From Armillaria gallica (lineage: Eukaryota > Basidiomycota > Agaricomycetes > Agaricales > Physalacriaceae): a stretch of DNA of 64,000 nt. The position numbers were made by a program, and so were the translations under genes. The first letter of the stretch is position 1, and each line of letters starts with the position of its first letter. The notes under the pieces are model-generated. The model worked only from the letters and a program-made list of their open reading frames with translations, did not search any database and was not told the DNA's origin. Positions 11,695-23,445 of the stretch are shown piece by piece. The stretch covers positions 1,178,001 through 1,242,000 of the forward strand of contig JBANDB010000005.1 in NCBI GenBank assembly GCA_037576215.1, written 5' to 3'.

Positions 11695-12809
11695 TCAAAC
11701 AAGATACTGCCATCCCTCTTGTGGTCCCCAATACTCTCTGTCTGGCTGTTCTGTGGTAATTATGATGGTGGCTTGTGGGCTATCTGTGGCAATGAGGTCA
11801 ATGTGTTCTGCAAGAAACTCTTCAATGAGTTTGTCAGCATCCATATGATCTTCTCGTATCCAACTATTTGACTCTGGTCTATACCCTTTCCATTTGATGA
11901 AGTAATCAGTTACTCTCCTTCCTGGCTCTTCTGCCTTTCCTTGAACTTTACAAAGTCTATTGTCTAGGACTTTTTTGACTTCATAATGTTCAGCATCGTC
12001 AATGAGATCTGGCAGTGGGGGAGGTGGTTGTTCTTGGTTTGGGAATGCTGGGGGAGTGTATGGAGTGAGGAGCGTTTCATTGAATGTACGATGAATATGC
12101 CAATTTGCTGGGAGTTTGAGGGTATAAGCAGATGCCCCCTTTTTTGCTTTGATTTCAAAGGGGCCTGTTCATTTGTCTGCAAGCCTCTTCTTGGGTCGAG
12201 AGAGATGAAGGTTGGTTGTGTCAAGCCATGCTTTATTGCCTATTTGGTAGTCCACAGCTGGCCTTTTGTGCTTGTCATACTGGGCCTTCATTTGTAGAGC
12301 AGCCTTTTCGAGGGATTGTTTGGCTGTGGCATGGATTTCTTACATTTTGAATACAAAGGTAGTGGAGGTGGAGGTTTGAAAGGGAACTGCAGGTCTGGTG
12401 CCTGGTAGAACAGCAGGATTGTAGCCATAGTTGACTTTGAAGGGACTTTTGCTGGTTGAGGAGTGTACTCGATTATTATGTGCTAATGTGGCGAGGGAGA
12501 GCCATTCAGCACAGTTGGTTTGAAGGTGATTGACAAAGATATAGAGGTACTTTTTAATCTCTTGGTTGACTCATTCTATTTGTCTATCTGTTTGAGGATG
12601 GAAGGCAGTGGAGGCATTGCCTTTGATTTGGAGAAGGTTATAGAGGTCCTTCATGAACTTTGAAATGAATATGGTTCTCTGGTCAGAGATGACTACCTGT
12701 GGCATTCCATGCTTGGTGTATACTTCATCACATAATATCTTTGCCCACCCTTCTGATGAAAGCTCTGTGGAGCATGTGACAGGAATGATTTCTTTGGAAA
12801 AGCAGTCTA
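11695..12809 (-). pseudogene. Gypsy integrase core and C-terminal chromodomain
   Basis: The minus strand reads GVDCFSKEIIPVTC, then KHGMPQVVISDQRTIF (second catalytic Asp of the integrase core) and FHPQTDRQIE (catalytic Glu), followed by a stop. It continues with HNNRVHSSTSKSPF, PAVDYQIGNKAWLD and ADK-TGPFEI. The C-terminus has a chromodomain-like stretch (VTDYFIKWKGYRPESNSW, then ADKLIEEFLAEH) before a stop at 11695-11697. In this class, integrase inserts the cDNA and the chromodomain directs it to methylated chromatin. Several stops (after QTDRQIE and FVFKM, and before TGPFEI) make this a pseudogene. The N-terminal part lies beyond the 12810-14351 insertion. Confidence 0.8.
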
Positions 12810-14351
12810 CACCACAAATCCAAAGTTTTGACGTAGCAATGTTAGAGGAAAATGATGCGACGAGGCCAAGAGTAGATGATGTATCTTGGTTGTAGAAACG
12901 TCAACTTAATGTTTCTTTGGTCCTGGTTAAAGTGACATCAGAGCAAGACGCCGAATTGAGGTCCAGAGGTTAGCCTTCATCTGATGTCATCAAAGTGCTC
13001 AATTCAATGTCATGGCAATGCACTCTCGAGTATTATGGTCATTGCTTGCCTTGTCCTTTTCTACCCTGATGTTCGGGTTATATATTTACTGTCAGATCAT
13101 CACTAGACCATTAGATTTTTTGACTTGTTTCAATTTTCAACCATCGACTTGTCGTTGACTTAGATTCTCGAAAGCTAGCATCACGTGCCATGATGGTCAC
13201 AGCCATTCGACGCCGTGCCACTGCGAGCCTTTCACTCTTTCACCATCCTCCTTTTCATGTTCATTTTGTTCTCTCCACACCCAAGCACTTGTGATGGAGG
13301 AGATCATTCCTCTCCCTATATGTGCTGGTGTCTGCTCACCCAACCATCTCGATTTTCGCTCTCGCTACCGATGCATCATGAATAAACCCTCTGTAGGCTC
13401 TGTTACTCCCGAAGGACATTCTTCCAGGAATCTCCCCTCATTTTATTTTCACCATTAAGTGATTCCGGCAATGAACATTAACTGCCACCCACAGAATCAG
13501 ACAGACCAACTAGCAACCTGCGAAAGCCCTGGTTCCAATTTGACGGCAACGAGTCTTGCAGTGTGCGTTTCCTATTCTCGCTCTCTAGAGTCTTGACTGA
13601 CTCTTCACAATCACTCAACAGTGATATGCAAGTGGCGGACCATTATGTGGCAAGGAATGTGAAAGACTGCCAGTGAGAATGGTATATCGTTGGGATTGAA
13701 GGTGTGTATCTTTACTGTCAAGGTTCAAGTCCTATTCTCAGTTCAATCTTAGAGACTTTGAAGAATAATTTCTAAAACCCGGTCATATGTTCTCTTGTTA
13801 TCGTCCGTTCTCAGCTCCTATCATAGTTGTCTCCAATTCCGTTCTAGTGTATGCTTGCTTCCTCACTGTTCCCTGGTGATTCGGCGTCTGCTTCTCAAAG
13901 CCTGCATCGAAATGAATTTATATTATATGTACACCACCATTCTGACCAGATGCGATAATGATACTCATTGGCCAAAGTAACGATAAACGGAGATGAGAGA
14001 AATATCAATAACATACCAGCCGGTGGCCCTAGTAAGCTCGAGACAGCCACCAGGCTACCTCATTGTGAGGGATTTAAGGTGTCGGAGCATCACAATCCGA
14101 ACATTATTTCAAGGTTGTTGGAATATCATGCTAACATACAAGTACCAACAGGAATAAAACAACCAAGGACAATGTCATTATGACAATCTAGCCGCCGATG
14201 TTGGAAAATGATCTGTCTATTGCTTGATCATTTTCCGAGTTCAATCCTAACGGCGTCACGACATCAGTGCGAGGCCATTATACCATATCTCCGATGCGCC
14301 TGTTTGATCGTTTCCTTAACCTCAGACTGACATCTGGTCAGAACTGCGGTG
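12810..14351. mobile_element. TA-flanked DNA element inside the gypsy integrase (1.54 kb)
   Basis: Left junction TCTA|CACCACAAATCC and right junction ACTGCGGTG|TACAATCATG share the TA target (12808-12809 and 14352-14353). Removing the insert rejoins GCAGTCTACAATCATGATG, which restores the integrase reading across the site. The ends form a short inverted repeat (CACC(A/G)CA). The interior is noticeably richer in CpG than the gypsy DNA around it and has no ORF over 80 codons. A non-autonomous DNA transposon is inferred; the superfamily is uncertain (TA target). Confidence 0.65.
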
Positions 14352-14353
14352 TA

Positions 14354-14650
14354 CAATCATGATGATCATGTTGTAGCTGTTGCTCTCTGGCAAACCAGTA
14401 ATCATGTCTACAGATATATGAGTCCAGGGTCATGATGGAATTGCATTAGAGTGAAGGGGCACTGCTTTTGCCTGATTGCTAGACTTTGTCCATTGGCATG
14501 TTTTGCAGGCTTGGACATAGGTTTCTATGTCCTTCTTTATCTTGGGCCACCAGTATTCCTGTAAGACAAGTTCTTTGGTCTTCTCAATCCCCAGGTGTCC
14601 GGTAGTAATATGGTTGTGTGATCATGCAATGATTTCCCCTCAAAGTGCAT
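14354..14650 (-). pseudogene. Gypsy integrase N-terminal zinc-finger part
   Basis: On the minus strand, a histidine-rich start near 14630 is followed by GIEKTKELVLQEYWWPK, then DIETYVQACKTCQ and VDMITGLPESNSYNMI. This is the usual order of the HHCC domain and the start of the integrase core. A frameshift separates the His pair from the rest. It runs into the DNA element at 14351 and continues at 12807. Confidence 0.75.
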
Positions 14651-14984
14651 GATCTCTAGAGATGTAGACCCTGTGGTCATACCAGATGAGTTCTTCCTCA
14701 AGCTTCATCCCTTGGTCATGATTGACAGATCCTGCTACCATGTTGTCCCATACATGAACATTTTAGGTGGCAGTTCTAATGTGCTGATGAGTCTCTTCAA
14801 TCGTGGGCATGATCATGGCTTTGAAGTGTTCAGGAGTAAGAACAATGACTTGGTCATTATCATCTTTTCCCTGATCATGATCTGCTCATCGACTAAGAAG
14901 GTCTGCTTTCTTGTTTGTAGTTCTGGCTTTATGATGGAGGGTGAAGTGGTATTCTGCCAACTTGATAATCCAGCATGCTTGTCA

Positions 14985-16726
14985 TCAATTCACCCTCTGG
15001 GGTTTTTGGAAATACTGGAGATTTTGGTGATCAGTCCAGATTTCAAAATCCTGATATGTACCCATGAGGTAATGCCTCCACTCTTCAAGTGCAAGCATTA
15101 TAGCGAGGAGTTCCTTATCATAGATTTCATAGTTTCGTTTCGTGACTGAGAGCAATTTTGATAGAAATGAAACTGGTCTCCATTTTCTGTCCTGCTCTTG
15201 GGATAAAACTACACCTATCACCCCTTTGCTAGAGTCTGCTTCCACACAGAACTTGCCCTCATTGGTTGGTATCATGAGTACCACATCCGCTGCTAATTGC
15301 TTCTTTAGTTGTTTGAATGCCTCCTGCTGTGCCTTCCCCCATTTTCACATGTTGTTTCCAGTTAATTGAGTCATTGGTTTTATGATTTTGCTATAGCCTT
15401 TAATGAATTGCCTATAGAAATTGGTGAACCCCAAAAATGACTGAAGCTCCTTTTTCTTGGTAGGCATTGGCTATTCAATGATTCCTTTGACTTTAACCAG
15501 ATCCATACAGATGCTTCTTTCACTGACAATGACTCCTAGGTATTCCATTTCCAGGACCTTGAACTCACACTTCTTGGCCTTAAGGAATAGCTTGTGCTTC
15601 CTTAGGGTTTTTAAAACTTCTCATGTGATCCGATGATGCTCCTCTTTGGTTTTTGACATGATGAGGATATTGTCAAGATAGATGGTCACAGCTCCCAATG
15701 TGATAAGGTCTTTAAAGATGTCATTCATCATCCACTGGAAAGTGGCAGGTGAATTGGTGAGCCTGAAGAACATAATTGTGGGTTTGTACAAGCCCTGGTT
15801 ACTCCTGAACACTGCCTTCCACTCATCCCTGGATTTGATCCGAACATTGTTATACCCCCATTGAACATTGAGCTTGGAGAAGTATTTGGCACCTTGTAGC
15901 TTGTCCATGAGTTTGAAAATTAACAGAAGAAGAATGGCAAAGCTATGGGTGACTTGGATGGTTGTATTTTCCTGCTGGATAAGTTCTCATCAAGAAACTT
16001 GTCCAACTCTTCTTGTTGAGCCTGGTTGAGTGGGTACACCTTGCAGTTGAAGTTGGCATTGGCATTTGGAATGAGTTCAATGGCATGATCCCACAGTTTG
16101 GGTTTGGGAAGTTCATTGAAGTTGTCTTTGTCAAACAAATCCTTGAAGTCCCTGCACCATTTCTTCAAAAGTCTTTGCTTTCTTTTCTGCATTAGCCTTT
16201 GCTGCAAGGTTGTTGGCTACATGTCTCATCACCCTGACTCAGATAGCCTCTTTGAAGCTTATTGTGAGGATTGTATCTCCCTCCTCTAGTTCTTCATTCC
16301 ACTTGTCATATGGATCTGCATCAGGTAGTGCAATTGGGGTATGATAGCATTGGCATTGGGCAAAGGTTATTTTTCCTGTTTGCTAATTGATTAATAGATT
16401 GTGTCTTGCTAGCCAATCATGCCTGAGGAAGATTGTGCAGTCTTTAAGATTGGTGACAGCGAGATTGATTGCTCAGCATGGTCTCTGATCTTGATGTGCA
16501 CTTCAGTGAAGGCGGTTATCTGCCCTGAGCTGTTTTTTGATCTGTCCACAGTATAGACCATGATTGGGGCTGCAGTTGCTCAAGTGGGGATGTTGTGTTT
16601 CTTGACAAAGGCTTGGCTGATGGTGCTGCTTGTGCAGCCACTGTCACCTAAAGCGGTAGTGGATATAACAATTCTGTTGAAGATTGCAATGAAATCATTG
16701 AGAACAACTTTCCTACCTTTATGCAG
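14985..16726 (-). pseudogene. Gypsy protease, reverse transcriptase and RNase H
   Basis: From right to left on the minus strand there is first a retropepsin-like segment (TTALGDSGCTSS, with DSG at the active site) at about 16590-16726. The linker and RT entry follow (16207-15920, with ELIPNANANFNCKVYPL). RT proper (15908-15400) has FSKLNVQWGYNNVRI and a catalytic motif reading YLDN instead of YLDD/YMDD. RNase H (15284-14985) retains EADSSKGVIG, YDKELLAI and IWTDHQNLQYF. Stops separate the blocks. These domains copy the RNA genome into cDNA. The Asp-to-Asn change in the RT active site and the stops show this copy is dead. Confidence 0.85.
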
Positions 16727-17323
16727 GTCATAAATGGGCTTTTCTGTCAATTCATTCATGAACCCTCACTCTACAACATTGTGCAGCACTGCAAGAGTGT
16801 TATCTATGTGTTAAATGGCAATGTTCACCAATTATTCGCTGATCTTATCTGTTTCACAACATTAATGTCCTCTCTGCCTGATATGTATTCATTTCAGCAT
16901 CAGTTGCTTATTTCCTTGCCCACAAAAATCCATTGTGAGATTACTCATGAAGGTATTACAGCTGAAGCTTTGACTGTTGATCAAATTATGCATCAAGCTT
17001 TTATTGTCGAGCACAATGCAAAAGCAGAACTTTACTATTCCCCGCAACACTCCCGCTATGCCAAGGCTCTTGAAAATCAACCTGGGACACTGGAAACTTG
17101 GTCTGAATATTCCAGTGGGACCCAGGACTCTGTGAGCAACCACAAAAGTGACTGTTCAATGAGTACCTCAAGTTCTACTGTCCCCTCAAAATCTGACATT
17201 GGAGAGACCATCAAGAACCACGCCAACACTCGGGACTCAGCAAATTCTGGAGATTCTGAAGATTCAATGAGTACCTCAAGTGCTGCATCTTCTCAATCAC
17301 ATGGTGATCCTTCCAATGCCTAA
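16727..17323 (+). pseudogene. Gag-like C-terminal part of the outer LTR element
   Basis: This is an open frame of about 199 codons: INGLFCQFIHEP, then DVHQLF-like NVHQLFADLICFTTLMSSLP, DMYSFQHQLLISLP and an acidic Ser-rich tail (DSVSNHKSDCSMSTSSS and a second STSSAASS block). The pattern 'small-residue helix, SLPDxYSFxxxLLxxLP, ...TAExxTVxxIV' resembles gag capsid-like proteins of fungal gypsy elements. It ends at a stop about 100 bp before the polypurine tract and right LTR. It reads in frame with 9848-11171 across the antisense insertion. Confidence 0.55.
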
Positions 17324-17421
17324 TTTTAATCAGGGCTTTGCAGTTGTTCTGGGAATTCGAAAAATCTGTATATTTTATTACTGATCTCTCCATGCAGATT
17401 GCACCTGTGGCTGCAATCTCC

Positions 17422-17431
17422 AGGGAGAGGG
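17422..17431 (+). other. Polypurine tract before the right LTR
   Basis: AGGGAGAGGG lies immediately upstream of the TGTAGGAG start of the right LTR. This is the expected plus-strand primer position and fixes the orientation of the outer element. Confidence 0.65.
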
Positions 17432-18476
17432 TGTAGGAGATGTGATTTTCCTTCAGACTGGGTAGCTACATCACTTCTTGATTTCTATTTACCTACAGCT
17501 TTGGATAGCTATGTATGTGCCATTTTCAGCCTTTTTTGATCTTTACCTTGCTTTTTACCTTGATGTTGCATCTCTGACCCATACTTACTCTGGCTAATAC
17601 AGTCATCAACTGGCCAGTGAGACACCCAAACAGGGATTGCCATCGGAAATAAATACCATGGGTATTGGCAGAGATCGGGCTATGCCAAAATGTGTAGTAT
17701 GTACTAATGGCTCATATTGGATGCAATTTAAACCTTATCGGGGGAGGGAAACACAATATCGCCCTAGATCAGTAGAAAATGTGTGGTTACAGTGATTTCA
17801 ACCCAGTGAGACACATCACATCACGCTGATATACCATATCCAGAATGCCATCAATATCTAATCAGTCCCATCAGGTCGCTCCCCATAGTCATTTTTATTG
17901 GATTTGGTATGTTTTTAGTGTGTGATTCAGCATGGCCAGCCATTTGAAGATTATGGTGAGTCTTTCCCAAGAAGAAGTGAGGAAAACATGAGATATTGAG
18001 TGCAATATGTCAAGATAAGATTGCTGACCCAATTTGGTAATGCCATGATGTGACATGATGGGACTGCCTCCAACACCTACTACTGCAATTTTACCTCCTA
18101 CCAACCACGGATCCCAGGCAAAATGGTTCAGTAATGATTCAACCATGTACAGGATTATATACCCTGCCTCTAGCATCAGCGGCACTAATTCCGGGCACAT
18201 GGCAGGTCAAAACATATTCATTTTCACCTTTTTCACTCTAATATGGTTTATGGTTAATGCATAATAGATTTGTGCGTGCCCGGAAATCTACAGAATGTAC
18301 TCTGCATGATATCAAACAGTTTATATAAAAGTCCGAAGCCCTATCACCCAGCCTGAGTGATTCCGGTCCTCCTGTCTCACTGGCTGGTGGTGTCTCACTG
18401 GCTGGTTGATGACTGTATATGCCAATTGTGCTCTGTGCTTGGGTTTTAGACTCCTTTAAGGTAGATTTCTTACACA
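17432..18476 (+). repeat. 3' LTR of the gag-only element, split by an insertion
   Basis: Sequence matching the 8972-9199 LTR is present at 17432-17599 and 18418-18476. The intervening 816 bp is a TIR element flanked by TA. Net LTR length is about 227 bp. It ends CTTACACA like the left LTR. Confidence 0.8.
17600..18415. mobile_element. TA-flanked element with 27-bp TIRs in the right LTR
   Basis: The left end CAGTCATCAACTGGCCAGTG... and the inverted right end CAGTCATCAACCAGCCAGTG... match over 27 bp with two differences. TA flanks both sides (17598-17599, 18416-18417). The uninterrupted left LTR (CTAATATATGCCAATT) is exactly the predicted empty site. A CAGT terminus with a TA target suggests the Tc1/mariner superfamily. 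The interior has no transposase motif (the 101-codon minus ORF at 17895-18200 is unrecognised), so it is probably a non-autonomous derivative. Confidence 0.8.
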
Positions 18477-18479
18477 TTG

Positions 18480-21400
18480 CATGTACTAGATGCAAAATAG
18501 GTTGTCATTTAGGGTATTTGTGACCATTTTTTGCTCATGTTTTTGACAGGTTTCGGTTCGCTCTCACCCAAGTGATTCCCTTCCTTGCCCAATTACTTCC
18601 ACAGCTATGCAGACTCTTATTACTCTCATACACAACTCTGCTCTTGAACTTAGATACATATGTCTGATTAAATATGCTAGTTACTGAAGGATTATGTATC
18701 AGCAGGCTCATATCGGGAGTGGGAAGCCATAATGGATGTTTGCATAGTGGGAAGACTCCACTGGACATTGACCATCAGACCAAAATTCTCAGTATGTTTG
18801 TTGCAAGGGTGGTCATAAGTGCTTTGTCAGTGTAATTTATTATCCTGCAGCTTATTAGTGTCCCTCAGCCATTAACCATTCTATGGATCAACACATTCAA
18901 TACCATTGATAAAAGCTTTGGCCATGTTGCAGGCCAAATCAATTACTTACCATGCCAGCTTTCCTGTTGAGCCTTTCAAACATGAGGACAGTGCCATCTG
19001 GGCATGTTTACTTCCACCAGATTCAGACATACAACAATGCAGGGCATTGTGGGAATGACAATGTAACAGTTCCAGTTTCTTGACCATGGAGTTTCTAGTT
19101 AAATGGTAAGCACTCTGCACTTTCTAGGGACTACACAGATTCTGAATTAACAGGGCAAACTGACATGGTGAAGTGGCAGCCTTTCCTGAAAAGTTCATGT
19201 TGCATGAAGGTCTTTGTGTAGCATCAATGATTGTTTGAAATATATCCTGGATATTCCTTGAGAGCTTCCTCCTGCAACTACACAGTACTCGAACCTGCTG
19301 TACCCCATGATGGCCCACCACTTCATATTCCTTAGTGCAATACTACAAGGGATGGTTGTGGTATGAAGCACTCCTAAAATTTATGGTATCAATCAGTAGG
19401 CTAAATAATGTCAATAATGTAGTCCAAAAACAGCATGGCCTGCAGATTTATTTCATCAATCACTGAGAAGGTTGTCACTGCCCATGGTACATTGCATTGC
19501 AGGCATAGCTGTGGAACATAGCCATAGCAGTTCTTGTGCTGACTTGGGTCTGCAGTAGCAAAATTACAGTCAGCAGACTTTGTTCTTTGGTCCAGGCTGT
19601 GAAACTGATAGCCAGAAGGCCAATTGGGTGAAAAGCGGTCCAACAGAGAACTCACTACACATAGCTGATATGTGCCTGCAAGTTGGATAATTGGCACATC
19701 ATGCATAGACACCTTGGGGCAAGAAGAATTCTGTGTGGTAGCCTGCATGGCTGCATGGTTGTCAGCATGGTTGACACATCACTGGACTCCTATCAAAAGT
19801 TGATCAAGTCTATCAAATGCAACAAGAGTCGATGTGTTCTGTTAATTTCTGTTGTTCCTTCCATAGAACCAGCTTTATGATGATCTGTAAGGTTTAAATA
19901 TGAATGCTTTGGTAGGATATTGAAGCACTTTAGAATGATATTTTCTTGATATTGACCACATTTTAAAGGGGAATGCCAAGTTTAAGAGCATCAAATGCAT
20001 TGTAGTCAAAGTGGATAATTTTATAAGTATCCTAATAGTATAAAAATGCCTTAGAGGCAGTCATCTTTGCTAGAATTTTTGAGGTACATGATGTGGGGTT
20101 CCCTGTGAAAAGTACACCATGAGAAGAATATAGTTACTGTAGTTGGTATGAACAACACTAAAGAAACAAGTCAATTAAAAGACAATTACACAAATGATGT
20201 ACTTTCTGATGAGAACCTTGTATAGACCACCATGATATCAATGTGAAGCCTGCATGGTCCACATGGCTGTGTGGTTAATCCATATGGCTGTGTATAGTTA
20301 GCCTGTGTGGTGTGGCTGTATGGTATGCTGGCATGGTTGGTTGCATAGTCAAGGCAAATCTTCACATAAGAAAGGGATATCAGTAAGTTAGTCTCCATAA
20401 CCAGTTGTATCAGTACTCGACATATCAAAGCTATATCAATGCTGTATTGATAGGTAATTGATGTCTATAGCACCACTCTATGATCTTTGAGTACTTGGTA
20501 GGGAAAGGTATAAAAATTTGGACATTTAAACTTCTCCTACTTATTAAAATATACATTTAAGATACACTGGTCACTGAAAACCATAGACCCAAAGTGTGAA
20601 ACACTGTAATTGGCAGATACTAGAAGTGCAGTTTTCATATCATTTTCCAACCGGGTATTTTGTTGGAAGATATTCATGAATAAAAATAAAACAAATATAA
20701 GAATGTCATTAGGAAAGCTCACAAGTGTCATAGGCACAGTATGTATTTTAAATGTAGTTGAGTTCAACTGAAGTTGAACCAATGACTTGCATGGCTGCAT
20801 GGCCATGCACCATGCCAGCATTGTACCACAGAGGTAATCATGCTTGATTTCTAGTGCCCGACACCTTGAGAATTTGTATATACTGTGAAACAATCAGTGG
20901 TCCACTCTATATCATCAAAAACAGAGAAATAATTTCTTCATGGTCCTCTTTAGTTAAATAGAGAGGCTCATGGCAGGCCAAGTCATTCTTCTTCATAAAG
21001 ACATGTTGCCCTTGTCACAGGAATATTGGTGGATGGAAGAGTGACAGTCTCAGAGAAAAATAGATGTTAATGAACAGGTTAAGTGTTCAGAAAATTCTGT
21101 TGACTTTGGACTCACTGAGTTAGTTGGAGCAGAAGGTAGAGAGTAGGCAAGTAAGTTGAAGGGGGATGTCTCTCATCCAAAGCTGAGGCTTAGATGTAAG
21201 ATGGTATCTTGATTTGGAATCAGGCAGCTTCAGTCATATGGTGCATCATTAGAGTTAATTGAAGCACAGCTCTTTTGTTTATAAGAGTTGCCATTATTCC
21301 AAAGACTGGGAATTACCAGCTGGTTTATTTTCCAATCATTTAGTGACTGAATAAAATACAAAGGGTTTTGAGTTGGTAAGAAGCAAAAGGGTCACTATGA

Positions 21401-23440
21401 AGTGAGGGATATGAAAATAAGGGCAAAGGAACCTTACAAAATTGTGTAATCAATTTGTAGTATCTGTTCTTTGTTCTGGCTGTGCTTCAAATGATGAGTG
21501 TAGCAAGTCTGTTAGGCCATCACAGCCTTGAGAACCAAAGCCTTGCATAAACAGTATCCACATTCAGGAGATGAAGGAAGATGCGAAACACTATATCTTC
21601 AGAACTTGTAATTCAAGGGTCAGGTCAACTGCAGCCAATAATGAAACAGCATTCACTGGGGATATTTTACTAAACAGAGTTTAGTGTCGCATGTTTTACA
21701 ACATATAGCATGATCGAGCACCAGATCCACTTGATTGATGACAGTCTCAATTTCCAGGGTCAGATGTAGATGGGAGAGAAGGGCCCAAAAAAACAAGAAT
21801 TCACCCTTTCGACAGCCAAAGAATAGTAAAACTCAAAATCAAAACCCTGGCCATTGCTGAGCACTGCAAGGGCATCAAGCCAGGAAGCCTTGTGGGCTGT
21901 TCCCAGATTACAGGCAAACTGTGTCTTTATATAAAATCACCCATGAGAATTTTGGATTATCCATACATAGCTCCATGGACCCCTTCCACCAATGAAGGAA
22001 ATCCAAGTAAAGATGGAAATTATAAGCTTTGGGAATGGACACTGAACTGTACTGTAAGACATCAGTGAGACAATTCTGTAGCAACAAGGATGATTACGTA
22101 TAAACACATATTTTGATACTTGCAAGACAAAGGAGATGATCGTGCATAGCATCAATAGACATTGGCAGAGAAGAAAGGATTCCCGACATGAGCATAGATC
22201 TGACATTACAATTGCATTACAAGCTGGCAGCAGCACATGATCCAGCACCTGTTTCTTCTCTTCCACAATGTGCTCAACACTGGACTCAAGGCAGTTATCA
22301 TACATACACTGCTTCCACCTATCCCTCACTGTCATGTACTTACACTCCATTCGCACAGTTAACAGGCTACAGCTCTCTGCTGCTCGGGTTTAAGTCAGAT
22401 TCCTTTTCTTGCTTGCACCACAGAAACAACATGAAGTTGGTGAAATCTTTTTTCTGATCTCTGCTGCTGACCTTTTCCCCTTCCATCTTACAGGTCAATC
22501 ATTTGCAGCTGTGGAGAGATGATTATGAGAATACTCCGGGTCCAAAAGTTTGTTTTGCTCCATGGATACGGCTCCATACTTGTCGTCAAATTAATGTCGC
22601 GAAGGAACCATAACAACAAATTCAAAGAAAACTGATCGACCCTTGAATCCACTTGACAGTGTTCTTACTTTCTGCCTCTCCTAGCTAAAGGAAATTCACT
22701 GCTGTTCCAGTCCCACTAGAGGTCACGTCTCTTGCGGATCTTCATCATGATAGATGCCTGGATGGATTGATGCTTCCTCTGGAAGGGGTATTGTAGCAAT
22801 TCCCTTCAGTGTGGTTGAAATATAAACTTGTCAACACTCCTGAAGCCATCGTCAATGAGGTATTCACTGTACAAACATACTGTGCATTCTCCTCTATCTC
22901 CTGCCTTCCATCTCCTTATTCCTAATAAATTGTCTTTTAGTCATTCTGTTTACCTAACGACTCATATCGTCAACGATAACATTCTCTACTCTAGTCTAGG
23001 CCTCAGAGTTACCGTCATCATACTAAGAGCACTAGATGCATGATTGCATGCGAACCATTCCCAGAGGTCCTGCCTGATGATGGCATTGGATCCTACTAGC
23101 TCTTCAAATGATTTACACCTTCCTGCCAAACAATCCACTTCCCTATTCCATTTTGTAACCTACCTGCACAAACCACTCTCGATGCACATGGCCTGCATCG
23201 TGGACCTGGCATTCAGCAAGACATCCTTCAAATAGTGTTCTCCGACGTTCTCCTCAACTGCATAGACTTCATAATATCTGCAGAACTTGATGTAATGATA
23301 CCGAGATTCAGGCATTTTCCCAGTACCTTCTCATATGCTCACACGTCTTTTTCGGTGGAGGTACTCACCCTTGTGGTTATCGCTCCCAGATTGATTGTGG
23401 TTTTCCTTTAACAAGGCATAACTCCTTGCCTAAGATGCAG
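18480..23440. other. Degenerate interval without recognisable genes
   Basis: Short ORFs occur on both strands. The longest are minus 19401-19748 (contains NWPSGYQFHSLDQ and CYGYVPQLCLQCNVPWAVTT), minus 20537-20893 and minus 21937-22356. The 19401-19748 reading has a protein-like composition, and 19124-19321 on the same strand may belong with it, but I recognise no family. ATGGCTG-rich stretches at 19735-19775, 20240-20340 and 20785-20825 resemble the interior of the MITE at 6172-6705. GTTCAAC/GTTGAAC (20762-20779) and TGCATGGC/GCCATGCA (from about 20789) are small inverted repeats. CpG becomes common again from about 22500. Confidence 0.4.
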
Positions 23441-23445
23441 GCAGC

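Larger units (their letters stand above)
11177..16726 (-). mobile_element. 5'-truncated chromoviral Ty3/gypsy element
   Basis: An antisense LTR retrotransposon lies inside the gag of the outer element. From right to left it carries retropepsin, RT, RNase H, integrase and chromodomain, then a 3' LTR (11177-11512). Gag and the 5' LTR are missing. GTCAC precedes it (11172-11176) and GTCAT follows it (16727-16731), a possible five-base target duplication with one mismatch. Removing the element restores the outer reading frame. A 1.5-kb DNA element (12810-14351) splits its integrase. Confidence 0.8.
8972..18476 (+). mobile_element. Gag-only LTR retroelement, interrupted by younger insertions
   Basis: Two matching LTRs bound this unit: 8972-9199, and 17432-18476 (about 227 bp once its internal insertion is removed). 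Both start T(A/G)TAGGAGATGTGA and end CTTACACA. A purine tract (AGGGAGAGGG, 17422-17431) sits directly before the right LTR, as expected of a polypurine tract, so the element runs on the plus strand. The interior carries a gag-like ORF in two pieces (9848-11171 and 16727-17323). The only pol sequence belongs to the antisense element inserted in it. A non-autonomous element is therefore inferred. No clean target duplication was seen. Confidence 0.75.

Noticed and set aside
21937..22356. 139-codon minus ORF
   Set aside because: Cys-rich and unlike any family I know. No splice context or neighbouring exon supports it.
22828..23235. Two adjacent plus ORFs (71 and 63 codons) upstream of the S28 gene
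   Set aside because: No recognisable motif and no plausible splice links to the S28 start at 23446.
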